From positions 1 through 10,837 of the forward strand of contig JASHRR010000986.1 of NCBI GenBank assembly GCA_030037185.1: a stretch of 10,837 bases of DNA. Direction: 5' to 3'. Source of the stretch: Xanthobacteraceae bacterium (lineage in GTDB: Bacteria; Pseudomonadota; Alphaproteobacteria; Rhizobiales; Xanthobacteraceae). The number at the start of each line of letters is the position of its first letter. The first letter of the stretch is position 1. A model generated the notes under the pieces. That model was not told where the DNA came from, searched no databases, and saw only the letters and a program-made list of their open reading frames with translations. Below are positions 6,885-10,837 of the stretch, piece after piece. Both the position numbers and the translations under genes were made by a program.

Positions 6885-7306
6885 CGCGAAGAATCCCCGT
6901 CCAGCCCGACGAGGGCGACTTTCAGATAACCGGCCGTGCGCAGCGCGTTCATCTTCTCCATCAGATTCCCGTAAGACACAGACTTGTCGGCGCGCAGAAA
7001 TACGCGCTGGGTGCGGTCTCCTTTTGAAAGGCCGTCCAGGGCCGCCTGCAAGCCAGTGCTCGACACCGCAGCATCACCCAGCCACAGCGTCAGATCGGAC
7101 TTGATGGTGAGAAAGATCGGCTGATCGGGTCGCGGCTGGCGCTCCGCATTGGAGGTGGGAAGATCGACCCCGACGTCGACCGTCGCCAGCGGCGCCGCGA
7201 TCATGAAAATGATGAGCAGAACCAGCATGACGTCGATGAACGGCGTCACGTTGATCTCGTGAACAACGTCAAGCGAATCTTCGCCGTGGTCGAGACGGAC
7301 GCTCAT
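6881..7306 (-). CDS. exbD: ExbD, proton-channel subunit of the TonB system
   Basis: This 141-residue inner-membrane protein works with ExbB to convert proton-motive force into TonB motion. A short cytoplasmic N-terminus precedes a single membrane helix (about 19-43, EINVTPFIDVMLVLLIIFMI). It carries Asp25, the protonatable residue essential in the family and at the same number as in E. coli ExbD. The periplasmic domain follows (FLTIKSDLTLWLGD, RVFLRADKSVSYGNLMEKMN). The ATG lies 5 bp after the exbB stop with GGAG upstream, and the end overlaps tonB by 4 bp. Confidence 0.93.
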   Translation of the reverse strand: MSVRLDHGEDSLDVVHEINVTPFIDVMLVLLIIFMIAAPLATVDVGVDLPTSNAERQPRPDQPIFLTIKSDLTLWLGDAAVSSTGLQAALDGLSKGDRTQRVFLRADKSVSYGNLMEKMNALRTAGYLKVALVGLDGDSSR

Positions 7307-7311
7307 GGCGG

Positions 7312-8664
7312 TTACTCCGCCACCGGCATCGCTGCGGGGCGCCGGCGCGGATCGAACGCGTCAATTCGTGTGGCGGGCAGCTGGCTGAGGTCGCGGCTGA
7401 CCAGGGTGAGGATCTCGACGCTGGTGTCGGCGAAGAGCGCACGATAGTGCGCGATCGAGCGGGCAAACATGTTGTAGATCACCACCGCCGGAATGGCGGC
7501 GGCAAGCCCGAATGCGGTCGCAAGCAGCGCCTCGGCGATGCCTGGCGCCACCACGGCAAGGTTGGTCGTGTGCAGCTTGGAAATGCCGATGAAGCTGTTC
7601 ATGATGCCCCACACGGTGCCGAACAGGCCCACGAACGGCGCGGTCGCTCCAATGGTTGCGAGAATTCCGGTCGCACGCATCATCTTGCGGCCGACGCCGG
7701 CCTCGATGCGCTCGAACCGCGCCGTGATCCGTTCCTTGATGCCCTCGACATCGCGCAGATCGGGAGATCGGCGCAGTTCCGTCTTGACGGTTCCGAGCAA
7801 TTCGGCGACATCCGGGCTTGCGGTCGCTGCCCTTTCGCCCTCGCTCAAAGAGCGAGCCGCCGCGAGCGATTGTTGTGCGCGGTTGAGACGGCGGCGTGCG
7901 CCCAAAAGCTCCACGGTTTTGGCGAGCCAGATGGTCCAGGTCAGCAGCGAGGCGAATATCAGGCCGAGCATCACTACTTTGACAATGATGTCTGCCGACA
8001 TGAACATGCCATACGGCGTCAGGTCTCGCGGCAATAGAGCTGAAGCTGTTTGCTCCGCGGCAGTTGCCGCATCGGTGGACCGCTCCGCGGCGGCTGGACC
8101 GCCTGGCGGCATCTCCGATCGCTCAGCGGCACCTGACGGCGCAACGGGCGTCGCAGGAGGCGCCACAATTTGAGGCGCGGCGGTAGCTGCTGCCGGTGCC
8201 GCAGGTGCAGCATCGGCACCTGACGGCGCAACGGGCGTCGCGGGAGGCGCCACAATTTGAGGCGCGGCTATAGCGCCTGCCGGTGCCGCAGGTGCAGCAG
8301 CCGAACCTGCGGGCACGCGTGCGCCGGCCTGCGGTGCAGGCGCGCGTTGCGGCCTCGCCTGTCCGTAAGCACAGATCGGACCGCAAGCTATTACCAACGT
8401 CAGAAGCACTGCACCGGGGATAATCGTGATCCATTTCCAGGCGGGCAAATGCCGCCTGGCGAGGGTTGGGGGCCGACGCAACTCGGCGTTGGTCGCGCCC
8501 GGGCAGGCCGGTCCGGCGGATTTGTATTGGTGGTTACGACGGCGCAGGCCAGCCGCGCGCCAGGCTCGTGGTCGTACATGGCGGGCTCTTGGACATGCCG
8601 CGGGCCGCGAAATCACCAGTGCGTCGCCGCCAGATAGCTCTCCCATTCCACTCGACCTAGCCAT
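7312..8664 (-). CDS. exbB: ExbB, TonB-system motor protein with a long Ala/Pro-rich N-terminal extension
   Basis: The C-terminal half (about 220-450) is a complete MotA/TolQ/ExbB channel protein. The first membrane helix is near 225-248. A cytoplasmic loop follows with [21 protein letters not shown], then helices near 331-360 ([19 protein letters not shown]) and 368-400. The conserved glutamate is in [19 protein letters not shown] (Glu378). Residues 76-102 look like a signal peptide or extra membrane segment ([18 protein letters not shown]...). Residues 103-210 are an Ala/Pro-rich, presumably periplasmic region containing a 29-residue tandem repeat. The first 75 residues are Arg-rich and unlike the family. 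The true start may therefore be TTG at 8448 (72 codons in), though ATG at 8664 has a GGGGTG upstream. This is the first gene of the packed exbB-exbD-tonB set, 122 bp downstream of the DUF2946-like gene. Confidence 0.88.
   Translation of the reverse strand: MARSSGMGELSGGDALVISRPAACPRARHVRPRAWRAAGLRRRNHQYKSAGPACPGATNAELRRPPTLARRHLPAWKWITIIPGAVLLTLVIACGPICAYGQARPQRAPAPQAGARVPAGSAAAPAAPAGAIAAPQIVAPPATPVAPSGADAAPAAPAAATAAPQIVAPPATPVAPSGAAERSEMPPGGPAAAERSTDAATAAEQTASALLPRDLTPYGMFMSADIIVKVVMLGLIFASLLTWTIWLAKTVELLGARRRLNRAQQSLAAARSLSEGERAATASPDVAELLGTVKTELRRSPDLRDVEGIKERITARFERIEAGVGRKMMRATGILATIGATAPFVGLFGTVWGIMNSFIGISKLHTTNLAVVAPGIAEALLATAFGLAAAIPAVVIYNMFARSIAHYRALFADTSVEILTLVSRDLSQLPATRIDAFDPRRRPAAMPVAE
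8129..8302 (-). repeat. Tandem repeat, 87-bp unit, two copies, inside exbB
   Basis: The unit beginning GCACCTGACGGCGCAACGGG at 8129 recurs at 8216, 87 bp later, with only a few differences. It encodes a 29-residue module centred on [18 protein letters not shown] on the minus strand. Because 87 is a multiple of three, copy-number change would lengthen or shorten the periplasmic Ala/Pro region without breaking the frame. Confidence 0.85.
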
Positions 8665-8786
8665 ACTTCAGACACCCCGAATGTTCCCGCACAAACTCAT
8701 TTGTCTCATCTACGTACTCGACCTCGCGGCGATGAACACGGCGACCTGCTAGGGAATCCGAGCGGGTGACCGGCTCAGCCGGTACC

Positions 8787-9161
8787 TCAGACGTGGGGAG
8801 GGCCGCGGGCGCCAAAGGCGAGGCGGGAAAATGAGACTCGCTCACAGCCGACAAAAGGCCATCGCACTCTCTCGCTGAATAAACGAGGTGCCGGAATGAT
8901 CGCCAGGATTGTCAGAACTAGCGTGCCGGCGAGACCGATAGTCGCACAAATAGCACAGAACCCGCCCGAAGGATGGGCCGGGTTCTTTTGCACGGGCGAA
9001 CCAGCAGAACCCTCGCCATCATCGCCCGCCTGCGCCGACACAATCGGGCTATCACCGATTCTGCTGAAATGGACGTGGCCGAAGGCAACGTAAAGCTGGC
9101 AGGCCAACGCAAAACACGCCGCCCAAGCGATCCCGCCGCAGTTTGCCCTAAACCAGCTCAT
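8787..9161 (-). CDS. DUF2946-like small membrane-associated protein
   Basis: This is a 124-residue protein of unknown biochemical function. It has an N-terminal hydrophobic segment (about 10-28), a His pair in FGHVH (His29, His31) and a low-complexity polar linker. A CAIC motif follows (Cys69, Cys72) and leads into a second hydrophobic helix (about 74-92). The tail ends in ARGPPHV. This architecture resembles the DUF2946 family, often found near TonB-dependent receptors and copper or metal genes; the family name is recalled, not searched. The His and Cys pairs could bind a metal. The start at 9161 (MSWFRAN) fits the family beginning, with ATG at 9209 as the alternative. The gene lies upstream of exbB in the same direction and may head the operon. 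Confidence 0.65.
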   Translation of the reverse strand: MSWFRANCGGIAWAACFALACQLYVAFGHVHFSRIGDSPIVSAQAGDDGEGSAGSPVQKNPAHPSGGFCAICATIGLAGTLVLTILAIIPAPRLFSERVRWPFVGCERVSFSRLAFGARGPPHV

Positions 9162-9255
9162 GGTGTGCCCGATGTCCAAAGCGAAAGCGACCTTTCGCAA
9201 TCCTCGCATCCTACCAAACCCGTTCGCTTTGTGAAATATAAATAATACGTTGAAC

Positions 9256-9273
9256 TATAGTCCCCTAGGCTAT
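9256..9273. promoter_or_regulatory. Repeated inverted-repeat motif TATAGT-N8-CTAT, copy 1
   Basis: ATAG (9257-9260) and CTAT (9270-9273) are inverted arms 9 nt apart around TCCCCTAGG. It lies about 95 bp upstream of the DUF2946-like start, so it could be an operator for the uptake unit. The same arms and spacing recur at 9385 and 10059. Confidence 0.4.
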
Positions 9274-9384
9274 ATCGAGATCGGCTCCGCGGCAACGAGC
9301 AGAGTAGGAAAGGATCGGCTCATGGAAACATTTTAGCGACATCGTCAGATGAATGCGAAAAATATTTACTCAGTATCACTCACC

Positions 9385-9402
9385 TATAGTCATGTATACT
9401 AT
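9385..9402. promoter_or_regulatory. Repeated inverted-repeat motif TATAGT-N8-CTAT, copy 2
   Basis: The arms ATAG (9386-9389) and CTAT (9399-9402) are separated by 9 nt. This copy and copy 1 share the longer form CTATAGTC-N7-CTAT and both continue with CGA shortly after. The two are 129 bp apart. Confidence 0.4.
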
Positions 9403-9407
9403 CGATT

Positions 9408-9430
9408 CTGTCGAGCAAACTATGCGACAG
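9408..9430. promoter_or_regulatory. Hairpin / possible operator CTGTCG-N11-CGACAG
   Basis: Six-base arms CTGTCG (9408-9413) and CGACAG (9425-9430) are perfect inverted repeats with an 11-nt centre. It sits 6 bp after copy 2 of the TATAGT motif. No T-run follows, so a protein-binding site is more likely than a terminator. Confidence 0.25.
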
Positions 9431-9759
9431 CATATAGGTATCAAACTTTCGAGCTCGCCCGGCGCAATTCATTCCTTACATATCCGCGACGAACCAACCG
9501 ATTCCATCGTTGAAGTCCTGTCGTCCTGCGCTTTGCGAAGGCCACGCGCTCGCGATTAGAACTGGGAGTCGGCACCGCCATCGTGTTGGTGGTGTTGCCG
9601 TGGCGTACGATTGCACGTCAAAGCATGGGTGCTTTTCGATAGCTGTGGTGAGTGGGCAACGACGGTGAACAGAGTGGGTCTATACCCGCTGCGGGCGGAG
9701 CGTTGCTGCCAGAGCACCGGTCAGTTTAATGTCCTACCATGGCGTTATTTTAACTCAAT

Positions 9760-10047
9760 ATGCCAAGGATTAAAAAAAAGTCTGTGGCGGACATTGATTA
9801 TCACGCACCGCTACCGCGGTGTTGCGGTTGGCCTCCTGATGGCGAGCTGGTTCATTCGCGGCATTGTCATCATGTACCCGGGTTTTCCGCAACCGGCCGG
9901 CAGCGAGAGGCTGCACGGTTTGCCGCCGATCGCGTGGGCCGATTGCTGCCGCATCGATGTGTGCCTGATGGCCAGCCAGTTGGGCGTGCCGAAGTCGAGA
10001 TGCTATCGGGGGCTCCCGTCCGCCTGCCGCGTGGGGGAGGCGGTTAA
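9760..10047 (+). pseudogene. Remnant of a PepSY-associated transmembrane protein, frameshifted and truncated
   Basis: The three parts lie in two frames. ATG 9760 begins MPRIKK in one frame up to an A8 run at about 9772-9779. The next frame then encodes SLWRTLIITHRYRGVAVG, LLMASWFIRGIVIMYPGFPQ and SERLHGLPPIAW. Between about 9941 and 9964 the reading returns to the first frame, giving DGQPVGRAEVEMLSGAPVRL and a TAA at 10045. HRY.G.A.GLL...WF..GIV.MY, then LPPI.W, then VE(I/L)EML.G.PV is the usual opening of PepSY-TM proteins, which sit in the inner membrane near TonB receptors and metal genes. The family is usually several times longer, so the C-terminal part is missing. One extra A and one lost base would explain both shifts. 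Sequencing error or slippage-corrected expression is possible but would not restore the missing C-terminus. Confidence 0.75.
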
Positions 10048-10058
10048 CGTCCCAACAG

Positions 10059-10076
10059 TATAGTGGCCCACCCTAT
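10059..10076. promoter_or_regulatory. Repeated inverted-repeat motif TATAGT-N8-CTAT, copy 3
   Basis: ATAG (10060-10063) and CTAT (10073-10076) flank TGGCCCACC. The copy lies between the PepSY remnant and the metal-sensor gene, about 125 bp before that gene's start. It directly abuts the palindrome at 10077-10090. Confidence 0.4.
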
Positions 10077-10097
10077 CTATCCCGGGGTAGGGGTTAG
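10077..10097. promoter_or_regulatory. GC-core palindrome and upstream GGGGTTAG half-site of the metal-sensor control region
   Basis: CTATCCCGGGGTAG (10077-10090) is a 14-bp palindrome with one mismatched pair. GGGGTTAG (10090-10097) follows and is the exact reverse complement of CTAACCCC at 10172-10179, inside the promoter. CsoR/RcnR-family repressors are known to bind GC tracts flanked by AT-rich inverted arms, so these are candidate autoregulatory operators. Confidence 0.4.
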
Positions 10098-10166
10098 CTC
10101 TCATCCCTGTCACTACAGGAAAAACCACTTGCATTCAGGGAATCAAAGATTTTGGCCTTGAGCCGA

Positions 10167-10195
10167 TTGTCCTAACCCCCTGGACGGGATATACT
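10167..10195 (+). promoter_or_regulatory. Promoter of the metal-sensor gene, predicted to give a leaderless mRNA
   Basis: TTGTCC (10167-10172), a 17-bp spacer and TATACT (10190-10195) form a sigma-70-like promoter. Transcription would begin about seven bases after the -10 box, at or next to the A of the ATG (10202), and no Shine-Dalgarno sequence lies at normal distance. The spacer holds CTAACCCC and GACGGGATA, so a repressor bound there would block RNA polymerase. Confidence 0.55.
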
Positions 10196-10201
10196 TGCTT
10201 T

Positions 10202-10480
10202 ATGTCAGAGAACCCCATTCACGCATCGCATCCCGATATCGTCAAGCGGCTCAAACGCGCGCAAGGACATGTGCGTCGCGTCATCGCCATGTTCGACGAA
10301 GGGCGAAGCTGCCTTGATTTGGCGCAGCAGCTGTATGCGGTCGAGAAAGCGATCAGCGAGGCGCGGCGGCGGCTCATTCATGATCACGTCGATCATTGCC
10401 TGGATTTGGCGACGAATGGGAGCGGCGGTCCGTCCTTAGCGGCGGTCAAGGAATTCAAGGCGATCTCCCGTTACCTGTAG
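10202..10480 (+). CDS. CsoR/RcnR/FrmR-family metal-sensing transcriptional repressor
   Basis: The 92-residue all-helical protein fits the CsoR/RcnR/FrmR (DUF156) family, usually 85-100 residues, which act as tetramers released from DNA by a metal or other ligand. Helix 1 has IVKRLKRAQGHVRRVIAMF and helix 2 begins with Cys37 (GRSCLDLAQQL). The helix-2 motif LIHDHVDHC supplies His62 and Cys66, matching the Cys-His-Cys copper set of CsoR. Neighbouring His60 and His65, and His7/His10 near the N-terminus, make a nickel or cobalt site (InrS/RcnR-like) possible. The gene starts at the first ATG after a -10 box, apparently leaderless. It is followed after 50 bp by an efflux-type gene that it probably controls. 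Family assignment is firm; the metal is not determined. Confidence 0.88.
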   Translation: MSENPIHASHPDIVKRLKRAQGHVRRVIAMFDEGRSCLDLAQQLYAVEKAISEARRRLIHDHVDHCLDLATNGSGGPSLAAVKEFKAISRYL

Positions 10481-10530
10481 CTCGAGCTTGCCTGGCATGC
10501 GCGGAGACGCCGGCGTTACGGAGCAGGCCT

Positions 10531-10837
10531 ATGGTGTTATCGTTCGCCAATCGAGGTCTTGCCGTCGCATGGCGTGGCGCATTCAACGCCGGCACTGTCG
10601 TAGCCGTGCTCTGCTGGTGCCTGTTTTTGACAGGTCCGGCACCGGCTCACGAAGGCCATGACCTCCTATCGAACCAGGACAGCGCGCCTGCGGCGAGCCT
10701 GCCGAGATTTTCGGCATCGTCGGAGCTTTACGAGCTTGTGGGCGTCCTCGACGGATTGCGCCTGACGATTTATCTCGATCGCTTCCGCGATAACGTGCCG
10801 GTTACCGACGCCAATATCGGTGTCACGATCAACGACA
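10531..10837 (+). CDS. N-terminus of a secreted CzcB-like heavy-metal RND efflux adaptor (partial, runs off right edge)
   Basis: The first 102 residues are present. A long signal peptide (hydrophobic core VVAVLCWCLFLTGPAPA) probably ends before HEGHD, a His-rich mature N-terminus. Then come LPRFSASSELYELVGVLDG and LRLTIYLDRFRDNVPVTDAN. This ELV.VL.G..LTIYLDRF.(D/T)N.PV pattern is what I recall from the extra N-terminal domain of CzcB/CnrB-type periplasmic adaptors in heavy-metal RND pumps; the adaptor core itself lies beyond the window. GGAG about 8 nt before the ATG supports the start. It follows the metal-sensor gene by 50 bp on the same strand, which fits a repressor-efflux operon for nickel, cobalt, zinc, cadmium or copper. 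A stand-alone periplasmic metal-binding protein is the alternative. Confidence 0.65.
   Translation, partial: MVLSFANRGLAVAWRGAFNAGTVVAVLCWCLFLTGPAPAHEGHDLLSNQDSAPAASLPRFSASSELYELVGVLDGLRLTIYLDRFRDNVPVTDANIGVTIND

Larger units (their letters stand above)
9162..9759. other. Locally AT-rich region without a convincing gene
   Basis: This stretch separates the minus-strand DUF2946/TonB unit from the plus-strand metal-sensor side. Roughly 9230-9470 is visibly richer in A and T than the rest of the window. It contains two copies of a 17-bp inverted repeat and a hairpin at 9408-9430. A stop-free stretch at about 9514-9645 (plus) encodes a short hydrophobic run, GVGTAIVLVVLPW. This could be the tail of a lost membrane protein, but I cannot name it. 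Confidence 0.45.

Noticed and set aside
8657..8854. 65-codon minus-strand frame between the DUF2946-like gene and exbB, considered as a HemP/HmuP-like protein
   Set aside because: It starts with TTG, overlaps both neighbours, and lacks the Tyr-Arg-Leu-Arg...Lys-Leu-Ile-Leu-Thr-Lys end of HemP.
9611..9757. First 49 codons of the plus-strand frame starting at 9611, as part of the PepSY protein
   Set aside because: This part shows no PepSY similarity. The family-like sequence begins only after the ATG at 9760 and the A8 run.

Overview
The window is GC-rich chromosomal DNA. Its gene families (SoxC/SoxD, PccA, TonB/ExbB/ExbD with a DUF2946-like protein) and its GC-rich palindromic intergenic elements suggest a Bradyrhizobium/Rhodopseudomonas-type alphaproteobacterium. 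This is an inference from the style of the proteins and was not confirmed by any search. There are nine intact or edge-truncated protein genes, one decayed gene, no tRNA or rRNA, and no CRISPR array or insertion sequence that I can recognise.

Left part (1-3113, all on the minus strand). soxC (molybdenum sulfur/sulfite dehydrogenase subunit with a Tat signal) overlaps soxD (cytochrome c subunit, running off the left edge). Upstream of them lie a PaaI-type hotdog thioesterase and a 1-Cys peroxiredoxin of the Prx6 class. These appear to be separate transcription units, because soxC has its own candidate -10 element and the gaps contain palindromes. No other sox gene is visible in the window.

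Middle part (3114-6060). About 920 bp holds no convincing gene but does hold several strong palindromes, including two related C/T-G/A hairpin elements. The plus-strand gene that follows is pccA, the biotin-carrying alpha subunit of a propionyl-CoA-type carboxylase, complete with Lys640 as the biotin site. Its pccB partner is not in the window.

Right part (6210-10837) looks like a metal-handling region. On the minus strand, a small DUF2946-like protein, exbB, exbD and tonB run in one direction; exbB-exbD-tonB are tightly packed or overlapping. They form an energy-transducing complex for TonB-dependent outer-membrane uptake, but no receptor gene is present. ExbB carries a long Ala/Pro-rich periplasmic extension built partly from a tandem 87-bp repeat. 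On the plus strand, a CsoR/RcnR/FrmR-family metal sensor (Cys37-His62-Cys66) is followed 50 bp later by the start of a secreted protein. That protein looks like the N-terminus of a CzcB-type heavy-metal RND efflux adaptor. Between the two groups lies a roughly 1-kb, locally AT-richer stretch. It contains the remnant of a PepSY-associated transmembrane protein broken by two frameshifts, the first at an A8 run.

The least explained signals are in this last stretch. A 17-bp inverted repeat, TATAGT-N8-CTAT, occurs three times (9256, 9385, 10059). The metal-sensor promoter (TTGTCC-N17-TATACT) places the predicted transcription start on the ATG itself, which suggests a leaderless mRNA. GGGGTTAG and CTAACCCC lie 82 bp apart in opposite orientation around this promoter. 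Together they suggest a metal-responsive control region shared by an uptake system and an efflux system, with one member of the uptake side decaying.
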